Part shown: positions 28,675-36,830 of the stretch, in pieces
How positions within the stretch are numbered: position 1 is the stretch's first letter
How the letters are laid out: every line of letters starts with the position of its first letter
Source of the DNA: Sphingomonas sp. M1-B02
Lineage (GTDB): Bacteria > Pseudomonadota > Alphaproteobacteria > Sphingomonadales > Sphingomonadaceae
Direction of reading: 5' to 3'
DNA: 64,000 nt
NCBI RefSeq assembly: GCF_026167525.1
Contig: NZ_CP110679.1
Coordinates: forward strand, 3,397,501 to 3,461,500
Translations under genes and position numbers: made by a program
Notes under the pieces: generated by a model
What the model was told of the DNA's origin: nothing
The model's input: the letters and a program-made list of their open reading frames with translations, nothing else
Database searches by the model: none

Positions 28675-29691
28675 TCAGGCTGCCTTGGCTTGGGGCGCGT
28701 CCGCCGCTTCCTCGAGGAAGGCGATCAATCCGCGTTCAAAGCGGGTCAAATAGCGGGTCGAGCGGGGCAGCCGCAACCCGGCGCGGAACGCGGCCTGCGC
28801 CTCGCGATCCTTGGCGAGGTCGATCAGCCGTGGGTGGACATAGGATTTGCGCGCGATCGAGGGGGTGTTGCCCAGCGCCTCGGTCACCGGCTCGAGCATC
28901 GACTTGATGCCCATGTAGGAGTCGGCGCCGGCCAGCGCCTCGAAGGCGAGCACGCTCGCGCCCCAGGTGCGGAAATGCTTGGCCGTGAAATCCTGCTTCA
29001 TCGCCTCGCGGATATAGCAATTGACGTCGGTGGAGGTGACGGGGTGCGCCTCGCCCGCATCGTCGATCCAGCGAAACAGATGCTGGCCGGGCAGATCCTG
29101 GCAGCGCTTGACGAAGCGGCTGAGACTGCCGTCGGTGATCGTCATCAGCCGCATCTTGCCCGATTTGGCGCGGAACTGGAGGCGCAGGCTGTTGCCCTTC
29201 ACCTGGACGTGGCGCTTGCGCAACGTGGTCGCGCCGAAGCTCTTGTTCGCCTGGGCATAGCTCTCGTTCCCGACGCGGATCGTGCCGAGATCGAGCAGGC
29301 GGACGACCGCGGCGACGGCCTTGGACTTGCACAGGCCGCGCAGCTTGAGGTCATGCTCGACCTTGGAGCGAAGCAGCGGCAGCGCCTCGCCGAAGCCGGC
29401 GCAACGATCATATTTCGCCGCCTCCTGCGCCTCGCGGAAGCCGACATGATAGCGATATTGCTTGCGGCCCTTGTCGTCCTTGGCCGTGGCCTGGATGTGG
29501 CCGTTGGGATCGGGGCAATACCAGGCGTCGCGATAGGCGGGGGGAAGGCCGACGGCGTTGAGCCGGTCGATCGCGTCGCGATCGGTGATGCGTGTCCCCT
29601 GCGGATCGAAATAGCCCCAACCGTGGCGCATCTTGCGCCGGGTGATTCCGGGTTCGTGATCGTCGACATAGACGATGTCGGCAGCTGTCAT
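28675..29691 (-). CDS. DNA topoisomerase IB (poxvirus type)
   Basis: 338 residues of the short bacterial topoisomerase IB family, which relaxes supercoils through a 3'-phosphotyrosine link. The catalytic set can be placed: R139 in GTIRVGNESY, K165 in HVQVKGNSL, R241 in AKHFRTWGAS and the nucleophile Y284 in ARKSYVHPRL. ATG 29691 starts the conserved protein; a longer open frame upstream is a shadow of the acyltransferase gene. Many alphaproteobacteria have one copy of this enzyme. Confidence 0.92.
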   Translation of the reverse strand: MTAADIVYVDDHEPGITRRKMRHGWGYFDPQGTRITDRDAIDRLNAVGLPPAYRDAWYCPDPNGHIQATAKDDKGRKQYRYHVGFREAQEAAKYDRCAGFGEALPLLRSKVEHDLKLRGLCKSKAVAAVVRLLDLGTIRVGNESYAQANKSFGATTLRKRHVQVKGNSLRLQFRAKSGKMRLMTITDGSLSRFVKRCQDLPGQHLFRWIDDAGEAHPVTSTDVNCYIREAMKQDFTAKHFRTWGASVLAFEALAGADSYMGIKSMLEPVTEALGNTPSIARKSYVHPRLIDLAKDREAQAAFRAGLRLPRSTRYLTRFERGLIAFLEEAADAPQAKAA

Positions 29692-29744
29692 CGGGCCTCC
29701 TCGCGCATCGGCCAAGGAATGCACGGGGGCGGGGCTTCGTTCCT

Positions 29745-30815
29745 TCAGGCGGCGGCGTAAGCGGGGCGGGGACCCTTGCCGTTGAGCCAGCGCTGCGCGG
29801 GGCGCTCGACCAGATGGTAGAGCGCGGCCGAGGCGGCGAGGACCAGAATGAGATAGCCGAGGATCATCGGCCAGAGTGCCGAACCGCTCGCGTCGACGAA
29901 GGCGAGCTTGAACGCGAACCAGAGGAGATAATGGCCGAGATAGGTCGCATAGCTGATCTCGCCGAGATAATGGAGCGCGCGTCCCTCGAGCGGATTGCCG
30001 GCCTTGGCGGCGGTGAGTGCGAGCATCAGGAGCAAGGCGCCGAAGGCGGCGGGGACGGCCAGCGTTTCGGGCAGCAGTCCGGCGATCCAGCCGGTCAGTA
30101 GGGCGAGTGCGATCACGCCGCTGATCACCGCATAGGCTTTCCAGTCTTCTCGCCAGCGCAGCCACAGCGCGCCGATCGCGGTGCCGCAGGCGAATTCCAG
30201 GATGCAGCGGATCAGCCCGAGGCGGGGGATCTGCTGGCCAAGATCGGTAGCGCCGTTGCTGGCGAAGACGGTGTGGAGAAGCAGGATCAGCGCGGCGACG
30301 GCGGCGAGGATCGCGAGGCTGGGCACGCGTTTCCAGTCGATCGACAAAGCGAGCAGCGGGAAGAGGAGATAGGCACCGAGCTCGCACGAGATCGACCAGG
30401 CTGGATCGTTCCAGCTGAGCGCAGCGGTGAAGCCCCAATTCTGGAGCAAGGCGAGGTGCAGCGGCAGTTCGGCGAAGGGGAAGTTCGGGGTTTCGCGGCC
30501 GGTGGCGCGCAGCGCCAGCGCGAGCGCGACGCCGAAGCCGAGCATGAACAGATGCAGCGGCCAGATGCGGGCGATGCGGCGCTTGAGGAACAGCGGCACG
30601 GTGGCGACGCCGCCGGCGCGGAGGCGATCGGCGTAGCTCATCCAGATCACGAAGCCCGAGAGCAGGAAGAAGAAGTCGACCGCGAGATTGCCCTTCGCGA
30701 GGATCGCAAGCGCGGGATCGGGCAGGCCGGCGATCGACTGGCGGATGTGGAACAGGACGACGAACCAGGCGGCGATGCCGCGCACCGAGGTCAGCGCCCG
30801 GAGTTCGCCCGTCAC
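29745..30815 (-). CDS. Membrane acyltransferase of the OafA type
   Basis: 356 residues with about ten membrane segments. The family start is present: RALTSVRGIAAWFVVLFHIR, with the conserved histidine, then VDFFFLLSGFVIW and WSISCELGAYLLFPL. It would O-acylate a surface sugar or peptide. Start GTG 30815 overlaps the stop of the O-glycosylation ligase gene (GTGA), so it belongs to that glycan operon. Its end at LVERPAQRWL is normal. Confidence 0.88.
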   Translation of the reverse strand: MTGELRALTSVRGIAAWFVVLFHIRQSIAGLPDPALAILAKGNLAVDFFFLLSGFVIWMSYADRLRAGGVATVPLFLKRRIARIWPLHLFMLGFGVALALALRATGRETPNFPFAELPLHLALLQNWGFTAALSWNDPAWSISCELGAYLLFPLLALSIDWKRVPSLAILAAVAALILLLHTVFASNGATDLGQQIPRLGLIRCILEFACGTAIGALWLRWREDWKAYAVISGVIALALLTGWIAGLLPETLAVPAAFGALLLMLALTAAKAGNPLEGRALHYLGEISYATYLGHYLLWFAFKLAFVDASGSALWPMILGYLILVLAASAALYHLVERPAQRWLNGKGPRPAYAAA

Positions 30816-32161
30816 GCGGTCGCCACCCGCGGCTTGCGTAAGGGGCGCCACGAGGTTTCGGAGCGCTTGCGCGCGCAATAGGTGTCGAGCCCGATCTGCG
30901 CGCCGATCAGCATGTAGACGAAGGGCTGGAAGGCGATGGCGATAAAGGTCGCGCCGAGCAGATAGATGATGTGCGCATTCTGCAGCGCGGTGGCGAGCGG
31001 GGATATCCACTCCTGCCCCGCCTCCGGAACGCGATAGCGGCGCCGCAGCACTTCCATGCGGAATATCCCGGCGACGTTGATCAGCAGCCAGATTGCGAGC
31101 CCCGGATAGCCTTGTTCGCCGAGCATCTCGAAATAGGCGCTGTGATAGGCGCGGGCCGAGTCGATCTCGAGGCTGCGCTTGACCTCGGCCTGGCCGCCGG
31201 CCTCGGTGACGGCGACCTTCTCGTAGCGGATCTTGTTCTGGCGATAGGCTTCGAAGCCGCCCCCCATCGGATGCGTCTTCACATAGTCCATCGTCCACTG
31301 CCACACCGCCAGGCGCGTCGAGGCGGAGCTGTCGCCCTGATAGGTCTTGATCGTCCCCATCCGCTCGGTGAACGACGACGGCAGGAAGGGGATGGCGGCC
31401 AGCCCCAGGCAGCCAAGCGCGCTGAGATAGACGACCTTGCGCTTGCTATCGCGCAGCATCAGCACCGCGAGCAGCCCGATGCACAGCAGCCCGGTGCGCG
31501 TCGAGGTACCGACCGGGATCAGCAGGCAGGCGAAGACCAGCGCGTAGCAGAAGGTACGCACCCGCCAATCGGGCGCGAAGATCGTGCCATGACGGGTGAA
31601 CCACAGGATCAGCGGGATGATCGCGATCGCGACGGTGGAGATGGTCGAGCCTTCGTAGAGCCCCGAATTGTTGGTCACCATCAGGTTGAGCTCGCCATAG
31701 CCGCCGCCCGAGCCGACCGTCTTGATCCCGCCGACGATGATGATCGATGCGGCCGAGAGGATCATGAACAGCAACAGCGATTCGATCCGCAGCTTGGTGC
31801 GCAACGTCAGCGGCAGGAAGGCGGCGAAGGCCAAGGCCTTCCACACCCATTCCCATTTGTCCTTCGCCTCGATCGGGAAGTCGGCGTTGAGCGTCGTATA
31901 GAAGCAATAGCCGAGCAGGAGCACGATCAGCGCCTGGCGCGGGGCGACGCGGACGTCGCGCTTGTCGTCGATCGCCAGCCAGCCGGCGACCGCGAGGCCG
32001 ACAGCGATCATCGAGATCGGCACCGAATTGAGCAGGATATAGGTCAACCGCTGGGGCGAGACGATGTCGATATAGGCATAAGCCAGCACGAACAGGAACG
32101 GGCGGCGAAAGCCCATGCCGAGCAGGCCGGCAAGGAAGGCGACGAAGGCCAGATCACGCAT
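30812..32161 (-). CDS. Putative O-glycosylation ligase, exosortase A-associated
   Basis: 449 residues of the Wzy/O-antigen ligase class. The start MRDLAFVAFLAGLLGMGFRR and the following VSPQRLTYIL match my memory of the exosortase-A-associated ligase family (TIGR03097-like), with about a dozen membrane helices and a periplasmic loop at GGGFEAYRQNKIRYE. It would join sugar units to acceptors outside the inner membrane. It overlaps a 49-residue membrane protein gene upstream and the acyltransferase downstream, so these form one unit. No exosortase gene lies in this window. Confidence 0.82.
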   Translation of the reverse strand: MRDLAFVAFLAGLLGMGFRRPFLFVLAYAYIDIVSPQRLTYILLNSVPISMIAVGLAVAGWLAIDDKRDVRVAPRQALIVLLLGYCFYTTLNADFPIEAKDKWEWVWKALAFAAFLPLTLRTKLRIESLLLFMILSAASIIIVGGIKTVGSGGGYGELNLMVTNNSGLYEGSTISTVAIAIIPLILWFTRHGTIFAPDWRVRTFCYALVFACLLIPVGTSTRTGLLCIGLLAVLMLRDSKRKVVYLSALGCLGLAAIPFLPSSFTERMGTIKTYQGDSSASTRLAVWQWTMDYVKTHPMGGGFEAYRQNKIRYEKVAVTEAGGQAEVKRSLEIDSARAYHSAYFEMLGEQGYPGLAIWLLINVAGIFRMEVLRRRYRVPEAGQEWISPLATALQNAHIIYLLGATFIAIAFQPFVYMLIGAQIGLDTYCARKRSETSWRPLRKPRVATA

Positions 32162-32303
32162 CGCGCGAACCCCAGCGGCGCTTCCTGGCCTCGGGCCTGT
32201 CGTTCGGGCCGGGCTCGTGATCGAGATCGGGGCGGCGCAGGAGCAGCCATGCCGCGAGCAGCATCAGCCCATGGGTGAGCCCGAGGGTCAGATTGTCGAT
32301 CAT
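32154..32303 (-). CDS. Small 49-residue membrane protein upstream of the ligase
   Basis: Reads from ATG at 32303 to TGA at 32154: MIDNLTLGLTHGLMLLAAWL, then LLRRPDLDHEPGPND and a basic RKRRWGSRD end. One membrane span with a charged, cytoplasm-facing tail is predicted. It overlaps the ligase start by 8 bases, so it is probably translated in the same operon. I know no function for it. The close overlap, the hydrophobic start and the absence of stops support a real gene. Confidence 0.68.
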   Translation of the reverse strand: MIDNLTLGLTHGLMLLAAWLLLRRPDLDHEPGPNDRPEARKRRWGSRDA

Positions 32304-32389
32304 GGCAGCCCGCGGCACTCCTTCTGAGCGCCCGCTTTAACGAGACCCGGTTGACGGCCCGTTAAGTGCTCTCGTGGCATTGCGAGGGC

Positions 32390-33631
32390 ATGCGAATTCT
32401 CCATATCCTGGACCATGGGCTGCCGCTGCAGAGCGGCTATACCTTCCGCACCCGGGCGATACTGAAGGCCCAGATCGCGCGCGGCTGGGAGGTGGCGGCG
32501 GTCACCGGCCCGCGGCATGGCGCCAGCCCCGCCGCGGCCGAACTGGTCGACGGGCTGCAATTCTTCCGAACGCCGCCGGTGGCGTCCGCGCCCCCGCCCT
32601 TCGGCGAACTGCGCGAGATCGGCGCATTTGCGCGGCGCATTGAGCAGGTCGCCGATTCGTTCAAGCCGGACGTGCTTCACGCCCATTCGCCGGTGCTCGA
32701 CGCGATGGCCGCGCAGCGCGTGGCGACGCGGCTGGGGCTGCCCCTGCTCTACGAGATCCGCGCCTTCTGGGAGGATGCGGCGGTGGGCAACGGCACCGGG
32801 CGCGAGGGAAGCCTGCGCTATCGCGTGACCCGCGCGCTCGAGACGCGGGCGGTGAAGCGGGCCGATGCCGTTGCGGTGATCTGCGAGGGGCTGCGCGGGG
32901 ACCTGATCGCCCGCGGCGTCGATCCGGCCAAGATACTGGTCTCGCCCAACGGCGTCGATCTGGCGATGTTCGGCGAGCCGCTGGCGTATGACGAAGCGCT
33001 GGGCGACGAACTGGGCATCGGCGGATGCGAGACGATCGGCTTCATCGGCAGCTTCTACGATTATGAGGGTCTCGACATCCTGATCGACGCGATGCCGGCG
33101 CTCGCCGCGGCGCGCCCCTCGCTCAAGCTGATCCTGGTCGGCGGCGGCCCGACGGAAGCGGCACTGCGACGCCAGGCCGAGGCTTCGCCGGTATCGGACC
33201 GGATCCGCTTCGTCGGGCGGGTGCCGCATCAGGACGTCGAACGCTATTACAGCCTGATCGACGTGCTGGTGTATCCGCGCAAGGCGATGCGGCTGACCGA
33301 CCTGGTGACTCCGCTCAAGCCGCTGGAGGCGATGGCGCAGCGCCGGCTGGTTGCCGCGTCGGACGTCGGCGGCCACCGCGAGCTCATCCGCGACGGCGAT
33401 ACCGGCACGCTGTTCGCGCCCGACGATCCCGCAGCGCTGGCGCGCGCGGTGGCGCGAGTCTTCGCCGATCGCGACCAATGGGACGCGCGCCGGGCGCGGG
33501 GGCGGGCCTTCGTCGAGGCCGAGCGAAATTGGGCGGTCAATGTCGGTCGCTATGAATTTGTTTACCAAAAACTCGCAAGGGTGGCGCCCATGAAGGACAA
33601 TTGGTCTCCTGCGCCGCGGGTACGGGCATGA
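32390..33631 (+). CDS. Glycosyltransferase, exosortase A system type (GT4)
   Basis: 413 residues, GT-B fold. The N-terminus MRILHILDHGLPLQSGYTFR matches the exosortase-A-associated glycosyltransferase family (TIGR04063-like). The C-terminal domain has GFIGSFYDYEGLDILIDAMP, LKLILVGGGPTEAAL and VYPRKAMRLTDLVTPLKPLE, the nucleotide-sugar site. It would extend the polysaccharide whose ligase lies on the other strand. ATG 32390. The next gene overlaps its stop (ATGA). Confidence 0.88.
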   Translation: MRILHILDHGLPLQSGYTFRTRAILKAQIARGWEVAAVTGPRHGASPAAAELVDGLQFFRTPPVASAPPPFGELREIGAFARRIEQVADSFKPDVLHAHSPVLDAMAAQRVATRLGLPLLYEIRAFWEDAAVGNGTGREGSLRYRVTRALETRAVKRADAVAVICEGLRGDLIARGVDPAKILVSPNGVDLAMFGEPLAYDEALGDELGIGGCETIGFIGSFYDYEGLDILIDAMPALAAARPSLKLILVGGGPTEAALRRQAEASPVSDRIRFVGRVPHQDVERYYSLIDVLVYPRKAMRLTDLVTPLKPLEAMAQRRLVAASDVGGHRELIRDGDTGTLFAPDDPAALARAVARVFADRDQWDARRARGRAFVEAERNWAVNVGRYEFVYQKLARVAPMKDNWSPAPRVRA

Positions 33632-34473
33632 ACCTGCCGATCGCGCCCGTTTTCGCCGCGATCCTGGGATCGCTTGCCGCGCTCGGCGCGGTCGCCTTGC
33701 CCGGCAACGCGCTCGAAAGCCTGGTTATGGACAGCGGCCTGCCCGCGGTGATTTCCGCCGCCGAGCCGCCGCTGGGAGTCACCGCGCGGGCGATCGTCGC
33801 GCTGGGCGCGGGCGGACTTGTCGCTCTGTTCAGCTGGCTTGCCCTGTTCATCCTGGTCGGCACCCGAAACCTCACGATCGGAGCGGCCGCAGAGGCGGGG
33901 ACCGTGGTCGGCGCACCGCCGGTCCTGCGCCGCGCCGATGCACATCCCGATGCACCGCCCCGGCCGCCCCTGCTCGCGACTCGCGATCTGGGGACGCCGT
34001 TCTTGGAAGTCCGGGTGCCCCGCGAGGAATCCGAGGCCCGAATGCCACTGCTGCGGCCGGTAGCGAAAAAGCCTCCCGTCGAGCAGGCGCTGCCGGACGA
34101 TCTCGATCAGCCGCTCGCCGCGTTCGATCCCGAGGCGATGCCGCGCGATGCGCTCGCCCAGATCGAAGCCCTGCCGATGCAGCCCGTGCCGGCACCGCCG
34201 GTCCAGGCGGAGCGCGAGCGTTTCGAGATATTCGAGCTGACCCCGCCGGTGCGCAGCGCGTCGCCCGTGGTCGAGGTGGCCGCGCCCAAGGCCGAGGCGA
34301 TCACCAATCCCAGGACCGAAGCATCGGTCCATGCCCTGCTCGAGCGTCTCGAGCGCGGGGTGGCGCGTGGCGGCTTCGATACGGCCCGGGCGCCCGCCCC
34401 GCGCCAGCGCGATGCCGAGCGCGGGCTCGAAGAGGCATTGGTCTCGCTGCGCAATCTCGCGCGCAGCGCCTAG
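33628..34473 (+). CDS. Hypothetical membrane protein coupled to the glycosyltransferase
   Basis: 281 residues; not recognised. Two membrane segments near the start (FAAILGSLAALGAVALPGNA and ARAIVALGAGGLVALFSWLA), then about 190 residues rich in A, P, E and R with no obvious domain, ending in charged stretches predicted as helix (SVHALLERLERGVARGGF). ATG 33628 overlaps the glycosyltransferase stop (ATGA), so a role in surface glycan assembly or its regulation is possible, but this is inference. Confidence 0.65.
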   Translation: MNLPIAPVFAAILGSLAALGAVALPGNALESLVMDSGLPAVISAAEPPLGVTARAIVALGAGGLVALFSWLALFILVGTRNLTIGAAAEAGTVVGAPPVLRRADAHPDAPPRPPLLATRDLGTPFLEVRVPREESEARMPLLRPVAKKPPVEQALPDDLDQPLAAFDPEAMPRDALAQIEALPMQPVPAPPVQAERERFEIFELTPPVRSASPVVEVAAPKAEAITNPRTEASVHALLERLERGVARGGFDTARAPAPRQRDAERGLEEALVSLRNLARSA

Positions 34474-34476
34474 GGA

Positions 34477-34791
34477 CTAGCCCTCCTCGAGCGTCAGCAC
34501 CTCGATCGTCGCGACCGCACGGCTCGCGTCGTATATTACCCGCATCACCACGCAATCGGCGACGAGATGGCCGCGCAGGCAAAGCTCTGCGTCCGGCAGG
34601 GCGGCGATCCAGCCGTCGAACGCCGGCGAGGCATGGCCCGTGAGCGTCATCAGATGACGCGCCCCGGTGAACGTAGCGCTCGCCCAGCGAGTCATGTCCG
34701 ACCGGAGGATATCGACCACGCATCCGGCCTTTTCACCACTGGCGCGCAGGGCACGCTCCAGCAAGGTGGCGGCATCGGGGCCCCGGCTCAT
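34477..34791 (-). CDS. Hypothetical protein, second gene of a small divergent operon
   Basis: 104 residues; not recognised. Contains TFTGARHLMTLTGHASPAFD and ELCLRGHLVADCVVMRVIYD, with two cysteines near the end; no membrane segment. ATG 34791 overlaps the stop of the upstream 60-residue gene (ATGA). It is the second member of a two-gene unit transcribed away from an S24 repressor-like gene. It converges with the membrane protein gene at 34473. Confidence 0.6.
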   Translation of the reverse strand: MSRGPDAATLLERALRASGEKAGCVVDILRSDMTRWASATFTGARHLMTLTGHASPAFDGWIAALPDAELCLRGHLVADCVVMRVIYDASRAVATIEVLTLEEG

Positions 34792-34970
34792 GGCGCGCTC
34801 TTTTGCCCGGCGAGGAAGGCGTCGAGCCGGGCGATCGTCCGCGGCCGCAATTCGCGGCCCCTCCGAAGATCGTGCACCAGGCAGGGATCGCCGATCGCCA
34901 GCCGCCCGAAACGAGTCGCGGACATTGCCGATACCCGCAGGAATTTCTCGATTCGCCACCGCATCTCCAT
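34788..34970 (-). CDS. Small protein with a compact helix-turn-helix-like pattern
   Basis: 60 residues. ATRFGRLAIGDPCLVHDLRR then GRELRPRTIARLDAFL resembles short DNA-binding proteins common in sphingomonads, where a helix-turn-helix is followed by a basic strand. It may be a tiny transcription regulator. ATG 34970 faces the S24 gene across 90 bases that hold two palindromes. The stop overlaps the next gene start (ATGA). Confidence 0.62.
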   Translation of the reverse strand: MEMRWRIEKFLRVSAMSATRFGRLAIGDPCLVHDLRRGRELRPRTIARLDAFLAGQKSAP

Positions 34971-35018
34971 TCATCTGCTCCTCCGATTCGCCAAATATGT
35001 TCCTGTCTTGTTCTTCAA

Positions 35019-35053
35019 TTCCTACTTGTCTAGGAAAAATCCTACGGGTAGGA
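35019..35053. promoter_or_regulatory. Paired palindromes between the S24 repressor gene and the small operon
   Basis: TTCCTA-CTTGTC-TAGGAA (35019-35036) and TCCTA-CGGG-TAGGA (35040-35053) share the half site TCCTA/TAGGA with spacers of 6 and 4. A related half site TTCCTG occurs at 35000-35005. They lie in the divergent gap of an S24-family repressor-like gene, where autoregulatory operators are usual. The second palindrome also overlaps the likely ribosome binding site (AGGA) of the repressor gene, 7 bases from ATG 35061. Confidence 0.6.
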
Positions 35054-35060
35054 TCGCGCG

Positions 35061-35684
35061 ATGGATTTCGAGGAACAGAGGGCTGCGTTTTCAGCGCTGA
35101 CCGCAGAGACGGGAGTCAGCCTGTCCGAGCTCTCGCGCGTCATCGGGCGCAACCCTGCCTATCTGCAGCAATATGTTCGCCGCGGCAGTCCGCGTCAGCT
35201 CGGCGAGCGCGAGCGGGGACTGTTGGCGCGGTATCTGGGCGTGCCGGAGGCGCGGCTCGGCGGGCCGGAACGGGGAGGACTGATCGAAATTCCGCGGCTC
35301 GATGTGGGCGCTTCGGCCGGGCCGGGACGAGTCGCGGAAGGTGAGGCGGCACGCCGGCCGGGTGCGATGGCGCCGGAGCAGTTGCGGCAATTGGGCGTGC
35401 GCGCTGCGGCGGCATCGATCATCCGCGTCGAAGGCGAGTCGATGGAGCCTCTGCTGTGCGACGGCGACGAAATATTGATCGACCGCGACCGGCGTGAGGT
35501 GCCCAGGCGCGGGGGCATCTTCGTGATCCGGCTCGACGATACGCTGATGGTCAAGCGGCTCCGGCCGGCGGTGGGGGCGCTGGAGGTGATCAGTGACAAT
35601 CCCGCCTATCCGCCGCGCACCTGCAGTCGGGAAGAGGTGGAAGTGATCGGGCAGGTCGCCTGGCTGGGGCGGTCGCTGGTTTAA
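35061..35684 (+). CDS. S24 family peptidase / LexA-like repressor
   Basis: 207 residues. N-terminal helix-turn-helix (LSELSRVIGRNPAYLQQYVR), then a C-terminal S24 domain with the catalytic serine S127 in VEGESMEPLL and lysine K165 in TLMVKRL. A possible self-cleavage bond is A86-G87 in DVGASAGPGR. It is likely a repressor controlled by self-cleavage or a signal, acting on the palindromes upstream. Not lexA itself: the N-terminal domain differs. Divergent from two small genes. Confidence 0.85.
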   Translation: MDFEEQRAAFSALTAETGVSLSELSRVIGRNPAYLQQYVRRGSPRQLGERERGLLARYLGVPEARLGGPERGGLIEIPRLDVGASAGPGRVAEGEAARRPGAMAPEQLRQLGVRAAAASIIRVEGESMEPLLCDGDEILIDRDRREVPRRGGIFVIRLDDTLMVKRLRPAVGALEVISDNPAYPPRTCSREEVEVIGQVAWLGRSLV

Positions 35685-35733
35685 GGCCGGGCTCCGGGTT
35701 GCGAAGCGCGCGGGAGTCACGTCATGTAACGGC

Positions 35734-36210
35734 GTGAGCCCCTATCAGATCGCCTCTTCACGGACCGACACGGATCGCAACGACGCCGCGGTCTTGTTCG
35801 CGCGTTATGCCGAGTCGCTGGACGTAGACCTCGCCTATCAGGGTTTCGACGCGGAGCTGGCGTCGTTGCCGGGGGACTATGCCCCGCCGCGTGGCGCGCT
35901 GCTGCTGGCGCGTGCGCCGGACGGCGCCGCGATCGGCTGCGTCGCGCTGCGGCCGGCCGCACGCGATGGGTGCTGCGAAATGAAACGCTTGTTCCTGCTG
36001 CCCAGCGCGCGGGGGTGCGGATTGGGCGAGGCGCTGACCGCGGCGATTGTCGCCGAAGCTCGGCGGCTGGAATATCGGGCGTTGCTCCTCGACACGCTGG
36101 CGTCGATGACCACGGCGATCAGGCTGTATGAGAAGCTGGGGTTCCGGCGCATCGAACCCTATTATGCGCCGACGCCGCCCGGAACGCTGTTCATGGCGCT
36201 GAACCTCTAG
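35734..36210 (+). CDS. GNAT family N-acetyltransferase
   Basis: 158 residues with the GNAT fold. The acetyl-CoA binding block is FLLPSARGCGLGEALTAAIV (pattern RxxGxG/A, here RGCGLG), preceded by CCEMKRLF, and it ends YEKLGFRRIEPYYAPTPPGT. Substrate not known. GTG 35734 is the best start. It converges with a small membrane gene with a 4-base overlap of the ends. Confidence 0.85.
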   Translation: MSPYQIASSRTDTDRNDAAVLFARYAESLDVDLAYQGFDAELASLPGDYAPPRGALLLARAPDGAAIGCVALRPAARDGCCEMKRLFLLPSARGCGLGEALTAAIVAEARRLEYRALLLDTLASMTTAIRLYEKLGFRRIEPYYAPTPPGTLFMALNL

Positions 36211-36395
36211 CGTCGGCGGCTCCGGCGGCGGTCGACGAGCCAGACCGTGGTCAGCAGGACCAGCCCGACCGCCAGGCCCGCCAGGAAACCGATCGAGGCC
36301 TGGCCCTGCACGGCCCCGGCGACGACGCCGACGATCAGGCTGAGCGAGAGCAGGAAACCGCCTGCCATCGGCGAACGCGAGCTAGAATTTGCCAT
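36207..36395 (-). CDS. Small two-span membrane protein
   Basis: 62 residues: MANSSSRSPMAGGFLLSLSL, then a first span to AGAVQGQ and a second span (IGFLAGLAVGLVLLTTVWLV), ending DRRRSRRR. The strongly basic tail should face the cytoplasm. Not recognised. It ends within the stop region of the GNAT gene and starts in a 150-base gap with no other gene. Confidence 0.65.
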   Translation of the reverse strand: MANSSSRSPMAGGFLLSLSLIVGVVAGAVQGQASIGFLAGLAVGLVLLTTVWLVDRRRSRRR

Positions 36396-36548
36396 GTCCG
36401 CCGCCTTGCCACGAAGCGGGAAGGGGCGCCACTCCCGCGGCGCACGATATGGTTACCGGCGGGTCCACCTTGGTGGCGCGCGAAAGCTTCAGACTTGTCT
36501 GACAGAGACGTCGGCATCGGGATCCGATCCCCTGTGCCCGGAGTCGCT

Positions 36549-36761
36549 ATGGAATTCCTGCCCTACCTTGGCGACGCGCGCGAAGTGGCCGACGCGAACG
36601 AACTGATCCGCGCTTTTGGCGAATATGCCGGCTCGGAAGCGGCAGCGCGCGCCGATCGCAGCCGCGACGTCGGCAACCACATCCATTTCTGTCGCTGGCG
36701 CCAGATCGAGCGGCTCGTGGTGCTGATGTCGATCCCCCGCGCGGTGGGGACGATCCACTAG
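36549..36761 (+). CDS. Small hypothetical protein, 70 residues
   Basis: MEFLPYLGDAREVADANELI then FGEYAGSEAAARADRSRDVG, NHIHFCRWRQIERLVVLMS and a short end. It is soluble and mixed helix/strand, and resembles small conserved proteins of unknown role in sphingomonads. An upstream in-frame start at 36495 is possible but the sequence before ATG 36549 shows no conservation I can recognise. SLC13 permease follows 69 bases later. Confidence 0.58.
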   Translation: MEFLPYLGDAREVADANELIRAFGEYAGSEAAARADRSRDVGNHIHFCRWRQIERLVVLMSIPRAVGTIH

Positions 36762-36830
36762 CCTCTACTTTGGGGAGCGCATTCGCGCGCCGATTGTTAG
36801 GGGGGCCTTCACTCCCTAAGCCGAGGCCGG

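Noticed and set aside
35061..35684. lexA itself
   Set aside because: The N-terminal domain differs from LexA and the palindromes do not resemble the alphaproteobacterial SOS box GTTC-N7-GTTC, so a general SOS role is not supported.
36396..36548. A minus-strand frame (36335-36517) overlapping the small membrane gene
   Set aside because: Its product is basic and Ser/Arg-rich, lies in another frame of the same region, and the 62-residue membrane protein fits better.
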